A DNA stretch of 11,524 nucleotides. Origin: Gonium pectorale (lineage: Eukaryota > Chlorophyta > Chlorophyceae > Chlamydomonadales > Volvocaceae). The first letter of the stretch is position 1; every line of letters starts with the position of its first letter. A program made the position numbers and the translations under genes. The stretch covers positions 1,136,004 to 1,147,527 of the forward strand of contig LSYV01000042.1 of NCBI GenBank assembly GCA_001584585.1. The letters run 5' to 3'. Below the pieces are notes generated by a model. The model made no database searches. It saw only the letters and a list, made by a program, of their open reading frames with translations, and was not told where the DNA came from. Positions 1 to 8,591 of the stretch are shown piece by piece.

Positions 1-422
1 GGGGCCTGTGGGTGGACGGCCTGAGGGTTCTGAAACGTGGGCGAGGGGGCCTGCAGGAACGCGGGCCCCTGGAAAGCGCTGTGGCAGGGACGGGTGCGGA
101 GGCGGGGGCGGGGTGAAGCCGCTCTCGGGACCCCGCTCACGGCTTCACGCGGCTTCGCTTCAGGTCTTCCTCTCCGGCCCTCCTCTCGTCCCTCCTCCTT
201 TTACCCATCCTCCTCTCCTCAGCGCACCCCCCCCCTCGCACTCCAACGCACCACTGCCGCTGCGGCGTCGCCCATGGCTCGCAGCTGTTCGATGGTCCCT
301 CATGCCCACCCCCGCTCCTCCGCCCATCCGGCCGCGGGCGACTATAGCAGTCTAGCAGCCCGTTGTTGGCGAAGGTCATGTCCTCAACCGCCGGCCCCCC
401 TCGGCCAATGTCCATTCCGCAG
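1..422. other. Unresolved region upstream of the first visible exon of gene A
   Basis: No exon can be placed with confidence here. The stretch at about 165-240 is pyrimidine-rich and ends CTCCTCTCCTCAG near 221, a plausible acceptor. The frame used by gene A is closed by TAG at 353-355. A short separate frame starts at ATG 378 and ends TGA 474-476. The content fits an intron or 5' UTR, with the true first exon probably outside the window. Confidence 0.4.
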
Positions 423-2121
423 GCAGCCTCAGCCTCAAGTACCGATCCGCCAAGTACCAGCCGCTGCCCACAATGACGGAGCCGCCCGCAGCCGCCGCCA
501 GCTCGGTAGGGCACGCCTCGGAACCCGACGCGACGGCGGCCGTCGGCGGCGGCACCCGCTCCGAGCTGGCGGCGGCGGCGGCGCAGGCGAGCGATGCGGT
601 GGTGGCGGCGCCGTCGTGGTGGCGGCGGAGCGGCCCTGGCGGCTCTGGCGGTGGCGGCGGCGTGGCGGTCCTCAAGCTGGAGCTGCGGCCCAGCTCCGAG
701 CCCTCGCGGCACGCCGTACAAGGCAAGGGCAGGCGGCAGGTGCGGGGGCAGAGGGGACGGGGGGCGGGGGGGCGGGGGCGGGGGCGGAGGGGCCGGGGGG
801 AAGGGCCGGGGCCGGAGCCGGGGCCGGGGTACCGTGTACGGCACCTAGCGGGCCCCAGCCGGCCCCACCCGCTGCAATGTCCAACTACCCCAAGTACCGC
901 CACCGACCAACAACTGCCACAGCCCACCACAACCGATGCTCCATCTCACCTCTTTCCGCCAGGCCGAGTACGCTCTGGCTGAGGTCGCCGTACGGCCGTG
1001 GTACGACAGCGACTCGTTGCTGGCGTGGATGGCGGGCGGCGTGCAGCTGCCCGGCCTGGCGGCGGAGCTAGCGGGCGGCGCCGGCGGCACCGGCGGGCTG
1101 CTGGCGGCGGAAGAGGCGCAGCGCGAGGCCTTCCTGGCGGCGTACGATATGTTGACAGGAGGAGCTGTACGGCAGCAGGCGGCAGCGGCAGCGGCAGCGC
1201 CGTCGCCGTCGCCGTCGCCGGCTCCTGTGGCGGAGGATGCGGCCAGCTCTGGCGGCGGCGGCCGGGTGCTGCGACCCCATGAGCTGTCGGAGCAGCAGCT
1301 GCAGGTGCGGGTGCGGGTGCGGATGCGGTGCAGTGGTTGGGCACGGTAGAGGCGGCTGGGGTGCGGTTGGGAGAGTGGGGCGTGAGGGGGCCCCCCGGGG
1401 GTCCTCGTCGAGGCCTTCGCGTGACCCGTGATACTGCTGCGGCAGGAGGGGCAGCACGGGGAGGCTGGGAGGGGGGAGGAGGGGGCAGGGCCCCCAGGGC
1501 CACGGTTCACGCCGAGGGGACGCTGCTGCGGCCGGGGCGTGCCCGCGCTCCCACGACTCCCGTTCCACTCTTTTAAGCACCCCGTTACGGGCCTCCGCAC
1601 ATGGGAGTCTGGTTTGTCTGACCCGCTTGCGACCTTCGGGCAAACCCTCGCACGGGCACACCCACTGCCCACTGCCCACTGCCCCGTACTGGTGGCTGAG
1701 CCACTGCCCACTGCCCAGTACTGGTGACTGCCCGAGAGCCCAGACACGCCGCCTTCCCATACGCATGCCCTCTTGCCCTCTTCCCCTCGCCTCCCCGATC
1801 CTCGGCTCGCTCCCGCTCCGGAAAGCGGCCTCCCCAATCCCACCCCACCCCATGCACACCTCCCCTCGTGCCGTGCCGCAGGAGGCGGTGCAGCAGCTCG
1901 TCCGCGCCTTCGGGCTGCCCCCCTCCGCCATCTCCGCCTCTGCCTCTACCGCCGCCGGGGGCTCGGACGCCGGCGGTGGGGAAGGGATGGGAGGAGGGGG
2001 CAGCGCGCCCGCCCCGCCGCGCGCCGCCACAACACAGCCGGGGCAGCCGCCGGCGTCGCCGCAGGGGCAGCTGGGCGCATCGCCGCGACCCAACGGCGGT
2101 ACCGGCGGCCGCGACGGCTGA
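423..2121 (+). CDS. Gene A: spliced gene for an Ala/Gly-rich protein of unknown function, probably 5'-incomplete
   Basis: I do not recognise the family. Three exons join in frame: 423-739, 963-1304 and 1882-2121 (TGA at 2119-2121). Both introns are phase 0, with donors CAG|GTGCGG at 740 and 1305 and acceptors CGCCAG and GCCGCAG. About 298 residues are visible: 16 before the first in-frame ATG (473), then 89, 114 and 79. The frame is open back to a TAG at 353-355 and the residues before ATG 473 look coding (LKYRSAKYQPLP), so that ATG may be internal. Exon entry could be at 423 after TCCATTCCGCAG, or at 359 after TCTAGCAG in phase 0. Exon 2 encodes AEYALAEVAVRPWYDSDS, an AWMAGGVQLP segment, a helical stretch ending MLTGGAVRQQ, poly-Ala and SPSPSP. 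Exon 3 starts EAVQQLVRAFGL and ends in a disordered Gly/Pro/Gln tail. No membrane helix is visible. A 3'-end variant through an exon at 2374 is possible. The gene is convergent with gene B, which it may resemble. Confidence 0.6.
741..832 (+). other. Extremely G-rich stretch in intron 1 of gene A (G-quadruplex potential)
   Basis: The intron at 740-962 begins with many G-runs of 3-7 bases separated by 1-4 bases on the transcribed sense strand. This meets the usual G3+N1-7 pattern several times over and starts at the donor itself. Confidence 0.6.
1669..1730 (+). repeat. Two tandem ~32-bp repeats in intron 2 of gene A
   Basis: Copies at 1669-1700 and 1701-1730 share CCACTGCCCACTGCCC, then GTACTGGTG and CTG, with few differences. 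Additional CACTGCC units precede them. They lie wholly inside the 577-nt intron 1305-1881. Confidence 0.75.
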
Positions 2122-2455
2122 GCCTGGGGCCCAGTGCCCGCCGGGGGCCCACCTCTCCGCGGGGCTGCGTGGTCGCGGGTGCGCGGGTTCGGCGGAATGC
2201 CGGGTCTGCAGCACGCTTGAGGGGCTGTGGGGGCGGGAGATGAAGGTGCGGGGGGCGGTGGTCGTGGCGGCGACGGCATGACAGTGATGACCATGATGAT
2301 GGTGGTCGTGGTTGCGGTTGTGGTGGTGGATGGCCGCCATCGTCAGCGTCACCACTCACCAGTGTGGGCGTGCAGGAGGCGGCGGCCATGCCCCGCTCCC
2401 CCGCGCCACCCTCCGCCTCCGGGCTTATGACCCGCCCCCCCGGCCCGGACGGACG

Positions 2456-2460
2456 TGTAA
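2456..2460 (+). terminator. TGTAA poly(A) signal for gene A
   Basis: TGTAA is the characteristic polyadenylation signal of volvocine green algae. This copy lies 335 nt after the gene A stop, and I saw no other between the stop and here. It would set a 3' UTR of about 350 nt. It would fall inside coding sequence if the alternative last exon at 2374 were real. Confidence 0.4.
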
Positions 2461-2582
2461 CCTACGCCTGCGTACGCCGCCGCCGCTGTCGTCCACCAGC
2501 TACCATACACGCAAAGCTGCAAAGGTTATAAGGTAAAGAAATTCTATCGACCGAACGCTCCCGACATTGTACGGAGTACATA

Positions 2583-2641
2583 CCTGAAAGGAAGTATGAA
2601 CAGGGAAGGCAACCTCTACGGTCATACACACACGACGGCGC
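2583..2641. repeat. Dispersed repeat, copy 1
   Basis: The core at 2600-2641 matches 9122-9163 at 36 of 42 positions without gaps, with weaker similarity reaching to about 2583. It could be a remnant of a mobile element, but no ends are visible. Confidence 0.6.
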
Positions 2642-2728
2642 GACGTTTCCAGCAGCGGCAACAGGGCAAAGCGACAAGGCGTGGTGGCTGGTGGGCGAAG
2701 GTAGGGTAACGTGCGGACGGGCACCCCC

Positions 2729-2752
2729 GTCCGTCCGTTCGTCCGTGCGTCC
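2729..2752. repeat. Imperfect (GTCC)n microsatellite
   Basis: GTCC units with single-base interruptions (GTTC, GTGC). Confidence 0.85.
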
Positions 2753-3098
2753 CTGAGGGGCACGCGGTGCGGGCATCTGGCAACACATGGTGGGGGGCTG
2801 GGGCGCCCGCCGGGCGCTGTCATCGACTACATTTCCGGATGAGAGCTGAAGTGGTGGCTGTGGGACGACACAACAAGAAAACTAATTCGGACTGGCGGGC
2901 AGCGCCCCTGCCACCCGCTAGATAGCGCCATAGCTTTGCACTGTGAGTCGAGCGCCATGCATGGAGGAGCGCACGTCTGCTAGATGCCTGCGCCCACGTC
3001 TGGCGCACGGGGCCTGGTCCCGCGGGCCGCGTCGAGGGGGTGGGGACCCCCCCGCCTCTCGCCTCGTGCTGCTGGTTGGCGCTGGGGGCGAACACGCA

Positions 3099-3123
3099 AC
3101 CCACCCACCCACCCACCCACCCA
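3099..3123. repeat. (ACCC)n microsatellite
   Basis: Six uninterrupted ACCC units followed by ACA. Confidence 0.95.
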
Positions 3124-3229
3124 CACCGCAGCGCCGGCTGCGGGCGTGCGGGTAGGGGCCAGCAGCGGACCCGGACCGCACGGCACCGCACGCCACGACG
3201 GGACGGGCCGGCGTCGCGGGCTCGTGGCG

Positions 3230-3394
3230 ATGCCGAGCCAGGTGCCGTACAACGAACAATCCGTACCGGTTTGCGGGCGGGGATACCTGGGTAACCGCTG
3301 GGACTACTTTTTCGCTTACACCATGTGGGCATATGGCGTGGGGCGCAACAAAGACTGCAATTACGCACGGCGCCCGCCCGCCCAAACATGCTGA
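3230..3394 (+). other. Short protein-like open frame, unsupported
   Basis: An ATG-to-TGA frame of 54 codons contains RGYLGNRWDYFFAYTMW and AYGVGRNKDCNYA, rich in aromatic residues and poor in Pro/Arg compared with neighbouring frames. No splice sites, promoter or family match can be identified. It could be an exon fragment or chance. Confidence 0.12.
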
Positions 3395-3974
3395 AGATAT
3401 CCAACCGACGTCAATGGCGGAGGATCTGATTGCTCGTGTACGGTATGTGCGATAGAGCGTCGGGAGGCTGGCCGCCCTCCCGCCTCGCGCGCACCTCCCC
3501 CTTCACCCGCACTGCCCGGAGCAGCCAAGCCGCGGGACACCGACACGACACATAGACTCCCGAGGTACGAACACAACGACGATGACAACGCACACGATGG
3601 ACGGCGTCATGCCAACGGCACCGGCCGCCGCCAGCAGCAACGCGCTTGCTTGGGGGCGGCGCCCTGCCGGGGTCGTGCAGACCATCGATACGTGCAGCCC
3701 ACGCGCCCCCACCAGGGCGCCGGCCGCCCGACCCGGCTGTCATCACCGGCCCACGCGCCAGCCGCACATCCACAGCCACACAGCAACCAGGCTGGGATGC
3801 CGGCTAGGATGCCTTTGATTGCTAAACCTTAGACCTGTCTTCTGCACTCCGCATCGCATTCGTACCACACCCAGCAACGGCACCGGCACCGTTCCTGCGC
3901 GGCCCTGCCATCCCACCCTGCCGGTCCGCGGGGCTTGCGGCCCCCTCCCATCCACACCCGGAAACACCTACATC

Positions 3975-3996
3975 GGCGGGCGGGCGGGCGGGCGGG
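3975..3996. repeat. (GGGC)n microsatellite
   Basis: About five uninterrupted GGGC units. Confidence 0.95.
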
Positions 3997-5009
3997 AAAA
4001 ACTCCGCCGCACGTCGCACGCGTACGACACAGGTACGACGGCACCGGCGTACGAGGCCGCACTGGAGGCCAGCCCGCCAGAGGCGCCAACACCCCGGATG
4101 CCTCCCTGCCTGCCTGCAACGGAAGCCCGTGCAGCAACTAAGACCCTATTTGCCACCGCGTGGGGCACCACGGGATCGCGAACCATACGCAGGGGCGTAT
4201 GCGCAGTACCAGGTGCTGGAGTCACCGCCGTCCTCCTCAAGGGTCTATGCCTCTATTATAAGGGTGTGCACATCGGTGCTATGCGGGCAGCATTCCTGCA
4301 GACGCTTGGCACCAGGCCAAGCAGCACAACTAACGAAGGGGCCTAGCGCTTGGGGCCTGGGAAGCTGCTGCCGCCGGCCCCGAAACGGCCAGAGCCCGGG
4401 ACCTGGGCCCCCCTCCTCCCTAAACCGCACGCGCGTGACATGTACGGTACAACGAACACCACTCATGCGCCAACCAGCAACTGCACAATAATTCTTTCCT
4501 TCCCTGCAAGACCATGCACGCCGCGGTCATACCCCCATAGGCGCAAAGCACTCTCTTTATTCTTTACGGCGAAGGTAGCCCTGAGCAGCAGCCTCGGCCA
4601 CTGCGCGGCGTGGTAAGGGCGCAGAGAAGGGCTCTCCTGGGCCGCCGTACAGGACATACCTGGCAAGACTTGAATCATTCTCAGCAGCACCACGTCGATC
4701 GTCTTAAACCCGCACCGCATCGCACAAGCATGCCGTACAGCCAATGGCCCCCCATCGTACACATTGCGCCATGATACAGCCGTCCGGCGCGAATGCGCTC
4801 GCTCGCGCACAGTACCAGCACGGCGCCCAGGAGACGGGCCGATCGACAAGCCAAGCTTGCGCTGCGACATAAAGCTTTCTGGTCCTATCGCCCATGCGCG
4901 CCGCTGTGGGAATAACATTGCTACTGGCAGACAACCTGCTCCGATCGCGAGCGACCAAACACCGGTCTGCTGCTCTGGCATTGGCGTGGCGGCGACCACA
5001 GCCCATTAG

Positions 5010-5224
5010 GAAAGGAACGCCGTATCATTGTAAGCACGAAAAGGACCATTGAGAGCATCCTGTCCTGTTTCTTGAGATCAATCGCACGAAATAGCTTTGG
5101 CATATTCTCTCGCCCATAGACGTCCTCAATCCTTGCCAGAAGACAATCCACATCACCCCAAGGATGAGTGACGTACGTTGATGCGTAATAGCAGGTGACC
5201 CGTGGGTCGCATGGGTCCGATGCA
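5010..5224 (-). other. Possible unrecognised exon or gene remnant, minus strand
   Basis: About 70 residues read in one frame, including HPWGDVDCLLARIEDVYG, RENMPKLFRAIDLKKQDRM and LSMVLFVLTMIRRSFPNG. The composition is varied and protein-like, unlike the Pro/Arg/Ala frames around it. Local GC is lower, with codons such as CTA, ATT, TCA and TTT that genes A and B largely avoid. I recognise no family. Further down the minus strand a donor-like CAG|GTATGT occurs at 4660, after a stretch reading IDVVLLRMIQVLP, but no consistent splice model links the two. It may be a decayed mobile-element or transferred gene, or chance. Confidence 0.22.
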
Positions 5225-5608
5225 CGACAGTAAAGAGCGCGCCCAGCGCACAGCAAGCGCAACCGCGCGAGCCTGCCTCCACTCCAGCCAGCGACGCCCC
5301 CCGACCCCAATCATGCACGCCACAAAACCCATGTTTTTTTCTTGGTCGGCAATGTCGCTCCGCTCCGCACCGCACGGCACGGACGCAGGTGGACAAACGC
5401 GGGTCTCCCGACGCATCGCATCAAGGCCTAACCCACCCCTAATACAACGGAATTAGCAGTGACCGCCGAAAAGAGCGCACTTGCCGTGGGATGCAGTGCC
5501 GAGCCGGGCGCTGGCGCAGTAGGCCAGCGACCCGCACCTGCCCTGCCGCCTTCCCTACCGTCCCCGTCCCCGCACCCCGCCCTACCCAACTCTCTAGCCA
5601 GCAAGTCA

Positions 5609-5645
5609 GGCAGCCAGCCAGTCAGCTTGCCTGTCTGTCTGTCTG
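5609..5645. repeat. Adjacent CAGC-type and CTGT-type tetranucleotide tracts
   Basis: CAGCCAGCCAGTCAG is followed within a few bases by CTGTCTGTCTGTCTG. The two halves are partly complementary, so a weak hairpin is possible. Confidence 0.7.
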
Positions 5646-6446
5646 AAAAGCACGCGCAGCTCATCACTCGGGACGTGGATTGCATGGACGTTGGTAAGGA
5701 CGGCTTCAACCAAGGCATGGATCATCCTCCGCACACGCTCCCGGCGACGCCCCGCGAAAACATTGCACATGCTCGTATGGCATTCCCCCCTTCTTTGCCC
5801 CGGCATTCCCGTCTTTGCCCTCCAAAGCCCATCAATGCCCCGGCGTCGCCATTGCCGCGGCTCGCCACCTCGCACGTGCGCACGAGTGTCGGGCTTGGAC
5901 ATCCAAATGTCAACGCTCGTTAGCGCAGCGTGAGCGCAGACGACTTGATGCACCGGCCGCCATCGCCGCATTATTTGATCCCTATCTTCTTGCCGCCCCT
6001 AAAACCCCCGTCCTCGCCGCGCCTTGCTGGGCTGCCCCGCGCCGCGCCATCCCGGACCGACTTCCCCAACGTCCAAACTCACACCGAGTCGCTCCGCGTT
6101 GCGCCCAGCAAGACCCCGCCCCCCGCACGCACGCCCCCCCCCGCACACCCCATCATCCCGAGTCGTAACACCCCCTGCCGCTCAACACAGCGTCGCTGTC
6201 GGCCCAGCCGGGTGGCCGCCAGCACTGCGGCGCTGCTACTCGGTAACGAGCGCGTGAGGCAGGGAATCGCAGGGCGGACGGGCACCCGACACCACGCGTA
6301 CACTCGTCGACGGGCAGCCGCCCCGACCTCCGGCCGCCGGGTCGGGGCGTGCAGTACCTCCGGTCGCCTCTCCAGCCGCCCCCATCGCCCCCTCTACCTC
6401 GCGGCCCGCCGGGCGCTGTCGCCCCTCCCTGCGCCTTGCCGCCGCG

Positions 6447-8308
6447 TCAGGCCCTGGCCTGCGGCCCGGGCCCTGCACCCAACTCCTCCTCGAGGAGCTT
6501 CTCCTGCGGGGCGTGCGGGGCGACGGAGTACACGGGAGAGCCGGTGAGTTCAGGCTGGACGGACGGATGCGGGGGTTTACAGGGTTCGCCACTTAAGGTT
6601 AGCCCCCCTGCAACGCCTCCCCGCCCCAGCTCGGCCACGCCCCAGCATCCACCGCGCGATGCCGGACAGCGCGCTCCGCCGCCCGCGCGCTGGTTCCGCG
6701 TTACTGGCTACCGTTACCGGCTACCGTTTCCGGCTACCGCACTTCAACCGACCAAACACATCCCACCCGAGCCACAGTGCATGTCCCGAACCAGCCTTGG
6801 CACTGCCGCCATCGCTTGCCGGAACACCGTTCCACGGCGGTCGCTGTGCCGGACCCAACCACCACACCCAACCCCGCGTGCGCCGTACAAACCGGCCGTA
6901 CCAGGTCGTATCCGTAGCTGCTGAGAAGCTGTGTGGCCTGCTGCGGCCGCATGGCGCCGCTGCTCAGGGCCCGCTCGATCCTGTACAGCATCTCGTCAGC
7001 GATTGGCTCGTTCGGAGCACCGGGGCCTCCCGTGGCAGCGGCGGCGGCGGCTGGCGGCGACGAGGGCGCCCCGCCCGAGGGCCTGGTGGAGCTGCGCAGG
7101 TTGCCGCTGTGGGGCACGGCGGGCGCCGTGGGGCGGGCGATGCGGCGTGTCGCAGTGCTGGTGGGCGGGGCGGGCGCCAGCACGCCGCTGGCCAGCCACG
7201 CCTGGCGGCGGGACAGCTCGGAGGAGCTCCCGCTGCTGCCGCCCAGCAGCTCATCCTGCAGGGGGGGGGGGTGGCGGGGGAAGCCAGGGGGGGCGGGGGA
7301 AGCCAGGGTGGGAATGGGATAAGGGTCGAGGAGGGTGGGGTGCGGTGCCGCCAGGGCGCCCGGGGAGAGCCGGCGTACAGAGCAGGACGGCCCCTGCTCC
7401 CATCGAGGGGACTGCGGGCGAGCCATACCGGTACGCCATGGAGGGGACCTAGCCACTCGCCGTGCTGCGCACCGGTCCGCGACGCGACCCGTTTCCCTCC
7501 TGCACTCCTCCCCCCGCCACCCGTGCGATGCGGCCTGGCGCCCCAACCCCCGCGCCCCACCTCCCGAGGCACGACCCACCACATCGCAGCCGCACGAGCG
7601 CAGGAGCTGCGACGTGTCGAGGGACTTGCGGCCGCCGCTGCTGAGCTCCTGCTCCAGGTGGCTGAGGGTGGACGAGTCGAGGAGCGCGTCGGGGGTGAAC
7701 ACCTCGCAGTCGACATCCTGCCACGCCTCATCGGCAGGGCCGCCCCCCGTGGCCTTGGCGAGCCGCGAGCGAGCGCCGGCGCTGGCGCTGTTACCGCCGT
7801 CTGAAGCGTAAGCAAGGTCGGCAGCTTTACCGCCGGCAGAAGGCGCGCCAAAACCCACTCCCGCGCCATCGGATGCGCGATGCAAGGAGGGCCGGCGGGC
7901 GGTGAGCTTGGAGTGATCGGGCCGGCGCAGGGGCTCGCTCAAGGGGCGATAGTGGGTCGCTGATGCCTGTGGGAGCACGGTGGCGTCAGCACTGAGCTTG
8001 ACCTTTGGAAAGTTGTTCGGGGTCCAACAGCAAGCCGAACGCCAGCATTTCAGTTTCTTAAGCGCAGTTGGTACCGGCCCGGCAGGAAACGCGCTCGACA
8101 AGCCCGGCGTCAGGGCGAGCCCGAAACTTACGTGCGTGGACCCTCGCCTTCTAGGATGAACCGGCGGTGGCGCTTGCCCTCGTGGCGCCTGCCCGCGAAA
8201 ATACTGGACAAGGAGCACCACGCCAGCGCCGCTGGCAATTATTATCACTAGCACACAGGCAGCCAACACCGATGCTTCCTCGGTGCTAGAAGCACCGAAA
8301 GTATACAT
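6447..8308 (-). CDS. Gene B: single-pass membrane protein of unknown function with two copies of a ~35-residue motif
   Basis: Four exons on the minus strand: 8308-8132, 8002-7580, 7255-6902 and 6503-6447 (TGA). They encode 59, 141, 118 and 18 residues, 336 in total. All three introns are phase 0. Donors are CAC|GTAAGT, GTG|GTGGGT and CTG|GTACGG; acceptors are CCAAAG, CCCTGCAG and CCCCGCAG. ATG 8308 is the first ATG in any frame after the upstream TATA-like element and follows an in-frame TAG. Residues 13-37 form a strongly hydrophobic helix with an ASGAG motif. The N-terminus is acidic (TEEA) and HPRRR follows the helix, so the tail is probably cytosolic. Residues 170-204 and 288-322 align without gaps at 14 of 35 identical positions, sharing LSSG, QLL, an S-x-G-x-D core and LL. 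Both copies cross an intron at the same residue. Tail linkers are Ser/Ala/Gly-rich and look disordered. No enzyme motif is visible. The last donor and the short final exon are the least certain parts. I see no TGTAA downstream of the stop. Confidence 0.68.
6701..6739. repeat. Three tandem 13-bp repeats in intron 3 of gene B
   Basis: The units are TTACTGGCTACCG, TTACCGGCTACCG and TTTCCGGCTACCG. They sit in the middle of the 398-nt intron 6901-6504. Confidence 0.8.
6902..6994 (-). repeat. Protein motif copy 2 in gene B (exon 3 end, continuing into exon 4)
   Basis: This encodes residues 288-318, beginning EMLYRIERALSSG and ending TQLLSSYGYDL at the exon boundary. It continues over the next intron with EKLL at 6503-6492. 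Like copy 1 it breaks at residue 31 of the unit, in phase 0. It reads as an amphipathic helix, a short loop, then a second helix. Confidence 0.6.
7258..7345. other. G-rich block (C-rich in the transcript) at the 3' end of intron 2 of gene B
   Basis: The plus strand carries a run of more than ten G at 7261 followed by repeated GGGG clusters to about 7345. In the gene B transcript this is a long C-rich tract leading straight into the CTGCAG acceptor. It probably serves as the polypyrimidine tract. Confidence 0.5.
7580..7672 (-). repeat. Protein motif copy 1 in gene B (exon 2 end, continuing into exon 3)
   Basis: This encodes residues 170-200, beginning STLSHLEQELSSG and ending SQLLRSCGCDV at the exon boundary. 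The unit continues over the intron with DELL at 7255-7244. It aligns without gaps to copy 2. Confidence 0.6.
8198..8272 (-). other. Predicted transmembrane helix of gene B (residues 13-37)
   Basis: The segment runs SVLAACVLVIIIASGAGVVL then LVQYF, 25 residues without charge. EE precedes it and R, R and RRR follow, so by the positive-inside rule the C-terminal tail should face the cytosol. The A25-x-x-x-G29 spacing of small residues is of the kind that can support helix packing. The exon ends 22 residues after the helix, so exon 1 is essentially a membrane-anchor exon. Confidence 0.75.
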
Positions 8309-8330
8309 ACTCGGTTGCTCTACTCCCAAA

Positions 8331-8359
8331 GGTTGGCCCGCCTTGGTTGTTGAGGTCCT
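8331..8359. repeat. Short duplicated segment in the 5' flank of gene B, copy 1
   Basis: It begins GGTTGGCCCGCC and matches 8592-8621 at 25 of 29 positions plus one single-base gap. Part of it, TTGAGGTCC (8350-8358), recurs at 8366-8374. It lies between the TATA-like element and the start codon, so it would be in or near the 5' UTR. Confidence 0.5.
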
Positions 8360-8375
8360 AGTCAGTTGAGGTCCA

Positions 8376-8385
8376 CCTTTTAAAG
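8376..8385 (-). promoter_or_regulatory. TATA-like element upstream of gene B
   Basis: The minus strand reads CTTTAAAAGG about 70 nt upstream of ATG 8308, a plausible core-promoter distance. No ATG lies between it and 8308. The transcription start has not been located. Confidence 0.35.
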
Positions 8386-8591
8386 TCTACGGTGGACGGA
8401 CATGCAGCAAGGATACTCGAGAAGACATTAGCATCGAGTTGTGAGATCAAGTACAGTGGTGGAGTACAAAAGTTGCGAACCCGGCAACCACCCTGGCGTT
8501 TTAAGCAGACATATACCCAGGAAGGTTACTTGTATTGGCTTCGCCGGCACCTGGCCCTGCATGCTGGTCAGGACTGCTGAGGCCTCGAAAC

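Larger units (their letters stand above)
2476..6446. other. Intergenic region between convergent genes A and B
   Basis: I can support no complete gene in these 4 kb. They contain tetranucleotide tracts near 2729, 3099, 3975 and 5631, one copy of a dispersed repeat (2583-2641), and protein-like fragments at 3230-3394 (plus) and about 5010-5224 (minus). The other open frames are Pro/Arg/Ala-rich and look like products of high GC. A single CCCTAAAA at 5997-6004 is not a telomere array. Confidence 0.45.

Noticed and set aside
37..1071. A 344-codon plus-strand open frame
   Set aside because: It is Arg/Ala/Gly-rich in a frame different from gene A and reads through the gene A exon-intron borders and the G-rich intron.
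1068..2294. A 408-codon minus-strand open frame, the second longest in the window
   Set aside because: It lies antisense to gene A, is dominated by Pro, Arg and Ser from GC-rich reverse complement, and crosses two well-defined introns of gene A.
1585..2355. A His-rich minus-strand frame that might suggest a metal-binding protein
   Set aside because: The histidines come from an imperfect ATG/GTG-type simple repeat at about 2277-2340 read on the opposite strand, in the gene A 3' UTR.
3247..4457. GTACAACGAACA occurring at both about 3247 and 4447
   Set aside because: A shared 12-mer is expected by chance in a window this long, and similarity does not extend into the flanks.
5997..6004. CCCTAAAA, the green algal telomere unit
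   Set aside because: A single unit with no tandem neighbours; not a telomere or interstitial array.
6659..7804. A 381-codon plus-strand open frame
   Set aside because: It is antisense to gene B exons 2-3 and their introns; its composition (Arg, Gly, Ala, Pro) is explained by the opposite-strand codons.
6734..8329. Reading gene B as a single unspliced 531-codon frame
   Set aside because: It would need a TTG start, and it contains strong GTAAGT, GTGGGT and GTACGG donors with matching phase-0 acceptors. The inter-exon stretches are low-complexity and unlike the exons.
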